Both the position numbers and the translations under genes were made by a program. Shown piece after piece: positions 8,349 to 16,010 of a DNA stretch of 64,000 nucleotides. Location of the stretch: contig CAJTUK010000006.1 in the NCBI GenBank assembly GCA_910579525.1, forward strand, positions 62,001 to 126,000, given 5' to 3'. The first letter of the stretch is position 1. The number at the start of each line of letters is the position of its first letter. The notes below the pieces were generated by a model that worked only from the letters and a program-made list of their open reading frames with translations, did not search any database and was not told where the DNA came from. This DNA is from an uncultured Christensenella sp. (lineage in GTDB: Bacteria > Bacillota > Clostridia > Christensenellales > Borkfalkiaceae).

Positions 8349-8377
8349 TTGCATTTTACGACTTTGTGTGTTATGAT
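8349..8377 (+). promoter_or_regulatory. trpS promoter
   Basis: TTGCAT (8349-8354), 17-base spacer, TATGAT (8372-8377), about 35 bases before the start. No T-box specifier hairpin or T-box motif was seen. Confidence 0.6.
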
Positions 8378-8410
8378 AAGTGAGTAAGATTTTATATTTT
8401 GAGGCAGAAT

Positions 8411-9412
8411 ATGGAAGAAAAGAAAAAAACGCTGTATTCGGGCATTCAGCCTACCAACAACCTGACCATAGGCAACTATATTAGTACGCTCCGTTCCTGG
8501 CGTTCTCTGCAGGAAGAATATAATTCTTATTTCGCCATAGCAAACATGCACGCCGTGACGGTCAGGCAGGACCCCGCGGAACTGCGCAGGCGCACTTTGG
8601 AGCTCGCCGCGCTGTTTCTTGCGTGCGGCGTAGACCCCGAAAAGAGCGTTTTGTACGTGCAGTCGCACGTACCCGCTCACGCGGAGCTTTGCTGGGCGCT
8701 GAACACGTTCACTTACGTAGGCGAGATGGAGCGCATGACCCAGTTTAAAGACAAGAGCGCGCGCCACGCCGACAATATAAATATGGGATTGATGGATTAT
8801 CCCGTTTTGATGGCGGCGGATATTCTTTTATATCAGACCGACATTGTGCCTGTGGGGAAAGACCAAAGGCAACACCTCGAGATTGCGAGGGACATCGCGC
8901 AACGTTTTAATAACGCGTATTCGCCTACTTTCGTAGTGCCGGAAGCGCTTTATTCCAAACTCGGCGCAAAAATCGGCGATTTGCAGAATCCGGAAAAGAA
9001 AATGTCTAAATCGTGCGAAAACCCCAACGGCTCGATATTCTTAAACGACGACAGGGATACCGTAATACGCAAGTTCAAACGCGCCGTTACAGACAGCGGC
9101 AACGAAGTCAGATACGACCCCGAAAACAAGGCGGGAGTTTCTAATCTTTTGGAAATTTACTGCGCGTTTAACGGTAAGAGTATAAAAGAGGCGGAGGCGG
9201 AGTTCGCGGGCAAGGGCTACGGCGATTTTAAGCTCGCCGTGGGCGAAACGGTTGCCGACGGGCTCGCGCCCATTCAAAAAGAGCAGGCAAAACTGCTTGC
9301 CGATAAAGATTACGTCAACTCGGCGCTCAAAATCGGAGCGGAACGCGCCTCACGGGCGGCGGCGAAAACTTTGAACAAAGTTTATAAAAAAATAGGTTTT
9401 TACCAGCTTTAA
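8411..9412 (+). CDS. trpS: Tryptophanyl-tRNA synthetase
   Basis: A 333-residue class Ic synthetase that charges tRNA-Trp with tryptophan. The HIGH-type signature is TIGNYI, preceded by SGIQPTNN, and the KMSKS loop is present exactly as KMSKS. GKDQRQHLE and the C-terminal DYVNSALKIGAERA helix are also typical. The ATG at 8411 is taken as the start because GAGG sits six bases before it; an in-frame TTG at 8399 lies upstream of that site. The DUF5685-type cluster begins 13 bases after the stop, so it may be partly co-transcribed. Confidence 0.97.
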   Translation: MEEKKKTLYSGIQPTNNLTIGNYISTLRSWRSLQEEYNSYFAIANMHAVTVRQDPAELRRRTLELAALFLACGVDPEKSVLYVQSHVPAHAELCWALNTFTYVGEMERMTQFKDKSARHADNINMGLMDYPVLMAADILLYQTDIVPVGKDQRQHLEIARDIAQRFNNAYSPTFVVPEALYSKLGAKIGDLQNPEKKMSKSCENPNGSIFLNDDRDTVIRKFKRAVTDSGNEVRYDPENKAGVSNLLEIYCAFNGKSIKEAEAEFAGKGYGDFKLAVGETVADGLAPIQKEQAKLLADKDYVNSALKIGAERASRAAAKTLNKVYKKIGFYQL

Positions 9413-9424
9413 GCGGGGCGGGTT

Positions 9425-10309
9425 ATGTTCGGATATATTTCTCCCGATACGCCGTTCCTTTTCAAAAAGGACGAAACTTTATACAAAGCCCTTTATTGCG
9501 GACTGTGCAAAGGTATAGGCGAAGGGTGCGGACAACGCGCAAGAACGGCGCTGTCTTACGATATGGCGTTCACTTCGGCGCTCATTCATAATATAAAAGG
9601 CGAAGACGTAAAAATAGAAAGGGCGCGTTGCGCGCTTCATCTTATAAAAAAGCGCCCCGTAGCGGTGCCTGACGAAAGTACGGTTGCAATAGGTTGCGTT
9701 AATACCGCGCTCGCCTACTTTAAGCTGTGCGACGATAAGGCGGATGGAGACAAAAAGGGCATTTTGCGCCACCTTTATAAAAAAGGCTATAAAAGAGTGT
9801 TGAAAAAGCACCCCGCGGTGGCTGAAATAATTTCGCGGCAGACCGGACGGCAGGCGGAGCTTGAAAAGGCGGCTTGCGCGGTTATTGACGAGGCTTGCGA
9901 GCCGACCGCCGAAATGATGGCGGAGCTTTCGGATTATCTTTTAGGCGGATTTTCAACCGCTTATACAAAAAAACTTTTTTACGCGCTGGGTAAATGGGTT
10001 TATCTTGCAGACGCGCTCGACGATTATGATAAAGACGTAAAAAAAGGGCGGTATAACGTTTTATATAACGCGTATAAAGAGGATTGCAAACGCGCCGCGG
10101 TAGAAAAGGGGAAAAAGGAAATGGAATTTGTTTTCGACAGCCTTTTTGCCGATATGCGCGAATGTCTTGCCAATATAAAATTCAACTTTAATCACGATTT
10201 GACCGACAATATTATTTTGCGCGGTATACCCCTTAAAACGCGGTCGCTCTTTTACGGAGACTGCCGCAAAAATTGCAAAGGAGCAGAAAATGAACAAAAA
10301 AAATCTTGA
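9425..10309 (+). CDS. DUF5685-like cysteine-containing protein
   Basis: A 294-residue soluble protein that begins MFGYISPDTP and has the Cys motif ALYCGLCKGIG near residue 20-30, the pattern I associate with DUF5685 proteins of Clostridia. More Cys occur in the first third and in a C-terminal GDCRKNCKG motif, so metal binding is possible. The middle is helical, with a DALDDYDKDVKKGRYN segment. The start overlaps nothing and lies 13 bases after trpS. The next gene begins 20 bases before this one ends. DUF5685 genes are commonly next to DnaJ-like genes in Clostridia (from memory), as here. Function unknown. Confidence 0.75.
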   Translation: MFGYISPDTPFLFKKDETLYKALYCGLCKGIGEGCGQRARTALSYDMAFTSALIHNIKGEDVKIERARCALHLIKKRPVAVPDESTVAIGCVNTALAYFKLCDDKADGDKKGILRHLYKKGYKRVLKKHPAVAEIISRQTGRQAELEKAACAVIDEACEPTAEMMAELSDYLLGGFSTAYTKKLFYALGKWVYLADALDDYDKDVKKGRYNVLYNAYKEDCKRAAVEKGKKEMEFVFDSLFADMRECLANIKFNFNHDLTDNIILRGIPLKTRSLFYGDCRKNCKGAENEQKKS

Positions 10310-10910
10310 AATACTCGGCTTGGGCGAAAACGCAACCGTCGACGAAATTAAAACCGCATACGAGAACTTGCGGGAAAGATATCTCGAAGAGCGCTTTAAA
10401 GACGGCGAAGTGGGCAACAACGCCGCCCGTATGCTCACCCGTATAGAAACGGCGTATAACGATTTGATGAGCGAGATAGGCGAGGCCTCGACGATGGACG
10501 AAGGCGGCGACATGTTCGGGCGCGTCGAGCAGTATTTAAAGGAAGGCAATTTCAACGAGGCGCAACGCGTTCTCGATTCCTTTAACGAAAGGGGTGCGCA
10601 GTGGCACTATTTGCAGAGCGTTGTTTTTTACCGCAAAAACTGGATAAACGAGAGTAAAAAGCAGCTTGAAATAGCAATTCAGCTCGACCCCGAAAATACG
10701 AACTACAAAGAGACCTATCGCAAACTTAACGAAAAAATAAATTACGACGCAGGCCAGCAAAACGGGCAGAAACAGCAGACCTACGAAGGGCAGACTATGA
10801 GTTCGGAACCGTCCGAAAGCCAGATGGGCGGGAACTTTTGCGCCAACTGCATAGAGTGCTGTTATTTGAATATGTGCATAAACTGCCTTTGCAGCGGTTG
10901 CTGCCGTTAA
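10290..10910 (+). CDS. J-domain-like protein without HPD, with TPR-like repeat and Cys-rich tail
   Basis: A 206-residue protein. Residues 1-65 resemble a J domain (LEILGLGENATVDEIKTAY, then a terminal helix with ARMLTRIETAYNDLM), but the HPD tripeptide needed to stimulate Hsp70 ATPase is absent: the loop position reads LRERYLEERF. Residues 75-145 look like TPR-type helices (EGNFNEAQRVLDSF, then YRKNWINESKKQLEIA). A Gln/Ser linker follows, then a C-terminal tail with eight Cys within about 24 residues. It overlaps the DUF5685-like gene by 20 bases and has an AAAGGAG ribosome site inside it. The gene at 11485 is a shorter relative lacking the J part. Confidence 0.75.
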   Translation: MNKKNLEILGLGENATVDEIKTAYENLRERYLEERFKDGEVGNNAARMLTRIETAYNDLMSEIGEASTMDEGGDMFGRVEQYLKEGNFNEAQRVLDSFNERGAQWHYLQSVVFYRKNWINESKKQLEIAIQLDPENTNYKETYRKLNEKINYDAGQQNGQKQQTYEGQTMSSEPSESQMGGNFCANCIECCYLNMCINCLCSGCCR

Positions 10911-10916
10911 GGCGAT

Positions 10917-11474
10917 ATGGGCAAAAACAGGAATTCGAAGGCGTTTGAGCTTGCTCTGTCGGGTATAGCCTGCGCCGCGGCGTCGGGGGCGCTTGCCCTT
11001 GGGATATTGTCCGATTACCTTGTGGCTACGGGCTACGTTATCGGAGTCGCCGCGCTTATGGTGCCGCTTTCGAAACAGTTTTTCAAAGGCGGATTTCTCG
11101 CCTATATAGGTACGTGCATACTCGCCGTGGTTCTGGGCGCGGCGGCGCAATTTTGGAAGCTGGTGCCTTTTGCTGTATTTTTCGGCTTGCACCCGCTGGC
11201 AAACGCGCTTCAAATAAGGTATAAGGTCAACAGGTGGATTGCACTGGTCGTAAAAATAATCTGGTTCGATTGTATGCTTATCGCGTCTTACCATTTGATT
11301 TACGGCGGGGTGCTGGGGGGAACCCTCTTTTCTGAAGAACTTTATAAAATAATCAACGATTATATTTATTTGTTTATTTTTACGTTAGGGTCGGCAATAT
11401 GCTTTGTTTACGACTATCTTATATTCAAATTGCAGATAGGCATAAACATACTGGTGCATAGAATAATAAAGTGA
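10917..11474 (+). CDS. Polytopic membrane protein of the J-like/DUF5685 cluster
   Basis: A 185-residue protein with about five hydrophobic helices (near residues 15-35, 38-55, 62-82, 85-105, 118-140 and 150-172 in part) and short basic loops (RYKVNRW). It has no signal peptide and no recognised catalytic motif. It begins six bases after the J-like gene and ends ten bases before the paralogous TPR/Cys gene, so it is clearly in the same operon. A membrane partner or anchor for the two Cys-tailed proteins is a reasonable guess only. Confidence 0.7.
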   Translation: MGKNRNSKAFELALSGIACAAASGALALGILSDYLVATGYVIGVAALMVPLSKQFFKGGFLAYIGTCILAVVLGAAAQFWKLVPFAVFFGLHPLANALQIRYKVNRWIALVVKIIWFDCMLIASYHLIYGGVLGGTLFSEELYKIINDYIYLFIFTLGSAICFVYDYLIFKLQIGINILVHRIIK

Positions 11475-11484
11475 ATTCTGGGTT

Positions 11485-11886
11485 ATGGAAGAGAACTCTT
11501 TAGGTGGGGAAAAACAAGGACTTGACCGCGCGGAAGAGCTTGCGGAGCGGGACGAGCTTGAAGCGGCTCAATCCGTTTTGGACGGAATAGACGAAAAAAA
11601 CGCAAGATGGCACTATGTGCAGTCGCGTATTTATATTAAAAAGAACTGGCTGAACGAAGCGCGCAAACAGCTTGAAATAGCCGTTAAATCGGAGCCGGAA
11701 AACGGAACTTACATAAACGCGCTAAATAATCTGGAATATCGGGCGCAAAGCGGCGAAGACAAAATGAAAGGCGGCGAAAAGAAGAACTCCGTCGACAATC
11801 AGGAGATGGGGTCGTTCTGCGCGGAGTGTTGTTGCGAGGGCTGTTTGGGCGGCTTATGCGGGGCGGCGTGCGACGGGTGCGGTTAA
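11485..11886 (+). CDS. Short paralogue of the J-like protein: TPR-like repeat plus Cys-rich tail
   Basis: A 133-residue protein homologous to the C-terminal two thirds of the 10290 product. Shared blocks include ARWHYVQSRIYIKKNW against AQWHYLQSVVFYRKNW, and LNEARKQLEIAVKSEPEN against INESKKQLEIAIQLDPEN. It lacks a J-like domain and starts directly in the helical repeat. It ends in a tail with eight Cys (FCAECCCEGC, then CGAACDGCG). The pair looks like a local duplication followed by loss of the N-terminal domain. The tails could bind metal or form disulfides; nothing decides this. Confidence 0.7.
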   Translation: MEENSLGGEKQGLDRAEELAERDELEAAQSVLDGIDEKNARWHYVQSRIYIKKNWLNEARKQLEIAVKSEPENGTYINALNNLEYRAQSGEDKMKGGEKKNSVDNQEMGSFCAECCCEGCLGGLCGAACDGCG

Positions 11887-11890
11887 AATT

Positions 11891-13588
11891 ATGCAAAAGA
11901 ACGGTATTTATAAAGGACTCGTCGAGGGCTTGGGCACCGAGGGCGAGGGGATAATTAAATGTGACGGCACGACTGCGTTCGTGCCCTTTTGTCTTGTTGG
12001 AGAAAGGGTGCAATTCAAGGCTTTGAAAGTCGGCGGGAACGTGGCTTACGGCAAGATAGAAAAGCTGGAAACTACGGCATATTGCCGCGTCAATCCGCCC
12101 TGCCCCGTATTCGGCAAGTGCGGAGGGTGCGCGTTGCAACACATGGATTACGCGGCGCAACTCGAATTCAAACGCGGTCTGGTAAAAAACGCGCTTTTAA
12201 AAATAGGCGGCATAGACGCGGACGTGGAACCCGCCGTCGGGTGCGATAAGCAGTACAGGTATCGCAACAAACTCACTCTGCCGATAGGCGTTGCCGACGG
12301 AAAGACCGTTTGCGGGTTTTACGGGGTGCGCAGTCACAGAATCGTGCCGATAACAGATTGTCTTATTCAGGCGGAATGGGCAAAAAAACTGATTGCCTCG
12401 GTTGAAAAGTTTTCGGCGGAGTGCGGTGTCCCTGCTTACGACGAAGTCTCTCAAAAGGGAATTTTGCGCAGGATTGCGGTAAGGGAAATAGGCGGGAAAT
12501 TTATTTTTGCGCTTGTAGTAACCAAGAGAATCAACGCGGACTTTTTAATAAAAGAGCTTGAAAAGCACTTTAAAGATTTTACTTTTTTGATTAACGTAAA
12601 CGCGACGCAGGGCAACGCCGTTTTTTCGAAAGAGTGGCATATATGCAGGGGTAACGGCGTTTTCGAAGCAGAAGAACAGGGTATAAAATACCGTGCCGGC
12701 GCGAATACGTTCGTGCAGGTAAACGACGACGTGCGCGAAAAACTTTACGCCAAGGTTTTGGAAGAAGCCGACGCCGACGCGGTCGCGCTCGATTTATACA
12801 GCGGAGGCGGATTGCTCACCGCGATGCTTGCAAACAAGTGCGCCGAGGCTTACGGCGTAGAAATCGTGGAGGAGGCTTCGCGTTGCGCGGACGGGCTTAA
12901 AGAGGCAAACGGATTGCAAGGCAAGATGTTTAACGTTTGCGGAAAGGTTGAAGAAGAAATATCGCGCGTGCTCGAAAAAACAGCCGGCAGAAAGAGGATT
13001 ATCGTATGTGACCCGCCGCGCAAGGGAATGGAGCGCAGCGCGGTAAAAGCCGCCGCAACGTCGGGGGCGGATAAAATCATTTTAATATCCTGTAATCCCG
13101 CAACTCTCGCCCGAGATTTGGGCGTGCTTTTGGGAACGCTTGAAGAGCGGGACGGCGCTCTTGTAAAAACGGGCGTAAGTTCGGGGGGCTATGAAATAAA
13201 AACGGTTATTCCGTTCGATATGTTCCCCCAAACCAAATGGTGCGAAACGTTGGTTGTTCTTTCCCACAAAAAGCCAGATGGACATATCAACGTAAAAGTT
13301 GAGTTCGGCGAAGAGGAAGGGCAGGTATCTTTAAAAGAAGTTGCTAAACGTGCAGAAGAGCGCAAGCCGAAAGAGAAAGTAACTTACAAGAAAATTCAAG
13401 ACTACATTGAAAAGACTTACGGCTTCAAAGTCCACACGGCTTACATAGCCGAAGTCAAACGTGATTTAGGCTTGCCTATGTACGACGCACCCAATGCAGT
13501 CGAAGAATTAAAAAGACCAAGAGCGCACCCTACGCCGAAAATGGCAGAGGCTATAAAAGAAACATTAAAGCATTTTGAGATAATTTAA
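11891..13588 (+). CDS. rlmD: 23S rRNA (uracil-C5)-methyltransferase RlmD, with 3' end supplied by an integrated element
   Basis: A 565-residue TrmA-family enzyme that methylates a uracil C5 in 23S rRNA with S-adenosylmethionine. Seen: an N-terminal TRAM-like barrel; the Fe-S cysteine cluster CPVFGKCGGC (about residues 75-84); the SAM motif LDLYSGGGLL; DPPRKGMERS; and ISCNPATLARDL with the nucleophilic Cys near residue 400. A C-terminal extension of about 110 residues (from VVLSHKKPDGH), usual in clostridial RlmD, follows. From about residue 455 the DNA belongs to the inserted element: the 17-bp core at 13256 recurs at 17647, where the displaced original tail begins. The enzyme is probably still complete. 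Confidence 0.95.
   Translation: MQKNGIYKGLVEGLGTEGEGIIKCDGTTAFVPFCLVGERVQFKALKVGGNVAYGKIEKLETTAYCRVNPPCPVFGKCGGCALQHMDYAAQLEFKRGLVKNALLKIGGIDADVEPAVGCDKQYRYRNKLTLPIGVADGKTVCGFYGVRSHRIVPITDCLIQAEWAKKLIASVEKFSAECGVPAYDEVSQKGILRRIAVREIGGKFIFALVVTKRINADFLIKELEKHFKDFTFLINVNATQGNAVFSKEWHICRGNGVFEAEEQGIKYRAGANTFVQVNDDVREKLYAKVLEEADADAVALDLYSGGGLLTAMLANKCAEAYGVEIVEEASRCADGLKEANGLQGKMFNVCGKVEEEISRVLEKTAGRKRIIVCDPPRKGMERSAVKAAATSGADKIILISCNPATLARDLGVLLGTLEERDGALVKTGVSSGGYEIKTVIPFDMFPQTKWCETLVVLSHKKPDGHINVKVEFGEEEGQVSLKEVAKRAEERKPKEKVTYKKIQDYIEKTYGFKVHTAYIAEVKRDLGLPMYDAPNAVEELKRPRAHPTPKMAEAIKETLKHFEII
13256..13272 (+). other. Left attachment core of the rlmD-integrated element
   Basis: GTTCTTTCCCACAAAAA, identical to 17647-17663. 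It codes for the VLSHKK part of RlmD. To its left the sequence is host rlmD; to its right the tail comes from the element. The crossover must lie inside this shared stretch. Confidence 0.8.
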
Positions 13589-13599
13589 GAGGTTTTACA

Positions 13600-14220
13600 A
13601 TGGCATATAGATTTGCTAATCAAAGTGAAGTTAAAGAACTCGAATCGTGGTGTATGGAAATTCTTCACGCTGTACAAGACGAGGTCAGAGATTATTTTAC
13701 TTTCGATATAAGACTTATCGGTAGCGGAGACAAAAGGCTTGTTACACAAAACAGCAATGAGTGCTTTGACTTAGATTATAATATAATTTTACAAAAAGAC
13801 AAGAAAGGATTGTTGGATAATCCAAAACAAATCAAGGATATTTTTGTCGCAAGATTTAATAAAGTTTTGAATAAATATGTTTCGGGATATAAACATGTCA
13901 GTGATTCTACATCTGTCGTTACCGTAAAGATAATTAGGAATAACCGATTGGAATGCTCTTTTGATGTGGCTATAATTGTTGAGGGTGATGATGGATATTT
14001 TTATAGATTAACACACGACAAGAGAACAGATAGATATATTTGGAATCAAGTTAAGCAATCTGAAAATTATTTAGAAAAATTTAAAGCTGTAAAAGAAAAG
14101 GGTTATTGGATGAAATTTAAGGAACGTTATCTAAAGAATAAAAACAGGCATTTAAGTGATAGCGATGGCGTTAAGTCTTTTTCGATCTTTCTTGAAACAT
14201 TAAATGAGTTTTACAGATGA
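13600..14220 (+). CDS. Nucleotidyltransferase-like protein (candidate antitoxin or defence component)
   Basis: A 206-residue soluble protein with the polymerase-beta-type signature: GSGDKR at about residue 47, then FDLDYN with the DxD acids, and a third acid in LECSFDVAII. This GS...DxD...D set fits an active nucleotidyltransferase of the MNT or related group. It ends in an ATGA overlap with the next gene, which carries an RN-x3-H HEPN-like motif; nucleotidyltransferase-HEPN pairs are a known toxin-antitoxin/abortive-infection theme in which the transferase silences the toxin by nucleotidylation. The gene is AT-rich (about two thirds A+T) and lies in the mobile element, so it is probably foreign. 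Only a weak AAGAGG precedes the ATG. Confidence 0.75.
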   Translation: MAYRFANQSEVKELESWCMEILHAVQDEVRDYFTFDIRLIGSGDKRLVTQNSNECFDLDYNIILQKDKKGLLDNPKQIKDIFVARFNKVLNKYVSGYKHVSDSTSVVTVKIIRNNRLECSFDVAIIVEGDDGYFYRLTHDKRTDRYIWNQVKQSENYLEKFKAVKEKGYWMKFKERYLKNKNRHLSDSDGVKSFSIFLETLNEFYR

Positions 14221-14837
14221 GTACGACAAAACGAGAAGAGGTGTTTTATCAAAATCTTATTATCAGTGATGAGGATAAAATTAGAGCCGAAAAATCTTTA
14301 AAATCAAAAGGTGTCGAAAAGCACTTATTGATTAAAGATAGATTGCTTAATTGGAGTACGTCTAATAGTATAGAGTACGAAAAAGTTGCTTCTACATATC
14401 GGTATGACAAACGAATTAGATATACTTTGTTTAAGTATATTTCATATTTAGAAGAATTCTATCGAGCAGTGATTCTTGATAGTTATATACTTGATGTCAA
14501 GCAAAGATTTTGGATAAAAGATCTGCGTGAACAGCTTAAAGCATATGGTAATAATTTGAATGATGCATTAGAACACATTGATTTTTCGTCATTGTTAATT
14601 CAATGCCAACGGCTTCCAAAAGAAATACGGTCTTTGTGCGGATTTCCTAACGGAAAGCATTTAAAAGAAAATTCTATTGCCTTAAAAGAATTAAGAAATG
14701 CGGTAATGCACAATAAATTTTTGTTGTTATATCGTGGGTACGATATTTGTTATGTAGATGGAGTCGATGATAATAAAAGTGCAAGTTTGAAGGCGAATAT
14801 ATTAAATTTAATTCCTTTTTCGTGCGCTAAAAATTAA
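14217..14837 (+). CDS. HEPN/Abi-like protein (candidate toxin or RNase)
   Basis: A 206-residue, helix-rich soluble protein. Near residue 162 it has LKELRNAVMHNKFLL, containing Arg-x4-His, the RX4-6H motif of HEPN RNases; an earlier RYTLFKYISYLEEFYRAV helix resembles that of Abi-type HEPN proteins. Translation is coupled to the nucleotidyltransferase by an ATGA overlap. The pair is therefore likely a HEPN-MNT toxin-antitoxin or phage-defence unit carried by the rlmD element. Alternatives: an AbiF/AbiD-like abortive-infection protein, or an inactive HEPN domain. The family call rests on one motif, the fold pattern and context. Confidence 0.6.
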   Translation: MSTTKREEVFYQNLIISDEDKIRAEKSLKSKGVEKHLLIKDRLLNWSTSNSIEYEKVASTYRYDKRIRYTLFKYISYLEEFYRAVILDSYILDVKQRFWIKDLREQLKAYGNNLNDALEHIDFSSLLIQCQRLPKEIRSLCGFPNGKHLKENSIALKELRNAVMHNKFLLLYRGYDICYVDGVDDNKSASLKANILNLIPFSCAKN

Positions 14838-15473
14838 AATTTGATGAAATTTTTGGCTAAGTGGTTGTATTTTTAGTTATAAGTGTGCTTGGTTAAGTGA
14901 AGGGAATTTTACGTTAGACCCCGAACTTTTTAAGAAAAGTGTGCTTGGTTTAGTAGAGAGATATTTTAAGGAGGTGGTGCTTATGCGCTGTTAATAAGAC
15001 TTGCAAGCTGTCTATAAATGCTTGTGCAAAATAAATAAACGGAGGTATTAATTGCAAATTAAATCAGGTAAGCAAACGGCAATCAAACGAGAGACAAACT
15101 GCACCATTATCCGTATGGATTGGAAGCAGGTAAAGCAAAGTACACCATTATGTACTTTGGACTTTTCGCAAGGCGAAAATGAACAAGTGGGAAACCCACT
15201 TTGAAATGTACCCAAAATGTTAGACTTTTTTCAAATGGGAGTTCTGAATTAAAAGGTAAGCCTATACCAGCAGAAAAGTTTGATAGCGGTGCGATGCGAG
15301 ATACGCCGACTTGTCTTATGAAATATGAGATTGATATGCTAAACGCTATGGACGACGATTAGTACAAGATGCAGTCGTATTAATATTCGTAAAATGCTTG
15401 ACTCTACAATCTGAAAGTGGTAAGATATACATAATCGTATAAATACGACAAGTTATTTTCACGGAGGTTTGTT
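14838..15473 (+). other. Degenerate AT-rich stretch of the element with tiny reading frames
   Basis: About 640 bases without a convincing gene. It holds a tandem copy of a 22-base sequence beginning AAGTGTGCTTGGTT (14881-14902 and 14937-14958, few mismatches). A 50-residue TTG frame (15052-15204, behind GGAGG) encodes TIIRMDWKQVKQ and DFSQGENEQV. A 53-residue frame (15201-15362, TTG) contains KPIPAEKFDSGAMRDTP and KYEIDMLNAMDDD. These peptides look like pieces of former genes cut by frameshifts and stops. They may mark where mobility genes were lost; I cannot assign them. Confidence 0.5.
15398..15426 (+). promoter_or_regulatory. Promoter of the element's recombination genes
   Basis: TTGACT (15398-15403), 17-base spacer, TAAGAT (15421-15426), about 45 bases before the ATG at 15474. 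Confidence 0.55.
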
Positions 15474-15758
15474 ATGAAAAACAACAGAAAGGCAAAGGAC
15501 AAGCGTTACGAAGAGAAGCACAAGGCTGAGAGAAAGGCTAAGTGTATGGTATGGGGAACGAGTGTGCTGAGAGAGAAAGCCGAAGAGATAAATAAGTTTT
15601 TGAAAAGATACGGCTACACAAAGGTACAACTGATAGAAGCAGGATATAACGCGCTCATTGAGCAGGCGGCAGAGCAAAACACCGACCTTGCGAAGATAAT
15701 GGACGGCTACGATGATTTTTTCGGTTTTGAGGGAATCGATAAAAAGAAAACCGAGTAG
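15474..15758 (+). CDS. Small basic protein of the integrated element
   Basis: A 94-residue protein behind a clear ACGGAGG ribosome site. The first 25 residues are highly basic (MKNNRKAKDKRYEEKHKAER), then come two predicted helices (SVLREKAEEINKFLKRYGY, then QLIEAGYNALIEQAAEQ) and an acidic end. The layout, with a basic N-terminus and a helix pair resembling a ribbon-helix-helix or MobC-like protein, suggests DNA binding, perhaps as an accessory factor for excision or mobilisation. It is the first intact gene after the promoter and precedes the recombinase. Function is inferred only from composition and position. Confidence 0.6.
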   Translation: MKNNRKAKDKRYEEKHKAERKAKCMVWGTSVLREKAEEINKFLKRYGYTKVQLIEAGYNALIEQAAEQNTDLAKIMDGYDDFFGFEGIDKKKTE

Positions 15759-15790
15759 TTGAAATTTTATCGCAGAAGGAGGAACACGCG

Positions 15791-15835
15791 ATGGAGAGAG
15801 AACATAGTATTCAAAGCTATAAGGATGCGGAATAA
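15791..15835 (+). CDS. 14-codon peptide frame, doubtful
   Basis: ATG at 15791 behind AAGGAGGA gives MEREHSIQSYKDAE and a stop. The ribosome site is better than that of the neighbouring frames. It may be a leader peptide or the surviving start of the decayed gene that follows (15864-16010). Confidence 0.3.
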   Translation: MEREHSIQSYKDAE

Positions 15836-15863
15836 TTCCGACAGCACATCCGAATAAGGATAC

Positions 15864-16010
15864 TTGATTACTAACCAAAACAACAATAAAGAAAAAGAAA
15901 ATTTTAATGCATTTATTGATATGATGGCGCAACTAATTCAGAAGTACGGGCAAAGCGTATTAAAGGATACGGCAACCGAAACGGAGGAAGTAAATGAACA
16001 GAGAAGGTAG
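15864..16010 (+). CDS. Short acidic peptide frame overlapping the recombinase start
   Basis: A 48-codon frame from TTG at 15864, in a different frame from the 15791 peptide. It encodes a helical peptide (NAFIDMMAQLIQKYGQSVL) and runs 17 bases into the recombinase gene, where its GGAGG serves as the recombinase ribosome site. I recall similar short proteins before serine recombinases in clostridial elements. It may be the intact gene with an unusual start, or a 5'-truncated remnant. Confidence 0.4.
   Translation: MITNQNNNKEKENFNAFIDMMAQLIQKYGQSVLKDTATETEEVNEQRR

Noticed and set aside
8256..8410. T-box leader before trpS
   Set aside because: No T-box sequence, specifier loop or terminator was visible in this AT-rich stretch.
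13256..13588. C-terminal extension of RlmD as an accidental fusion
   Set aside because: The displaced host copy downstream encodes the same tail, and extended RlmD proteins are usual in Clostridia.
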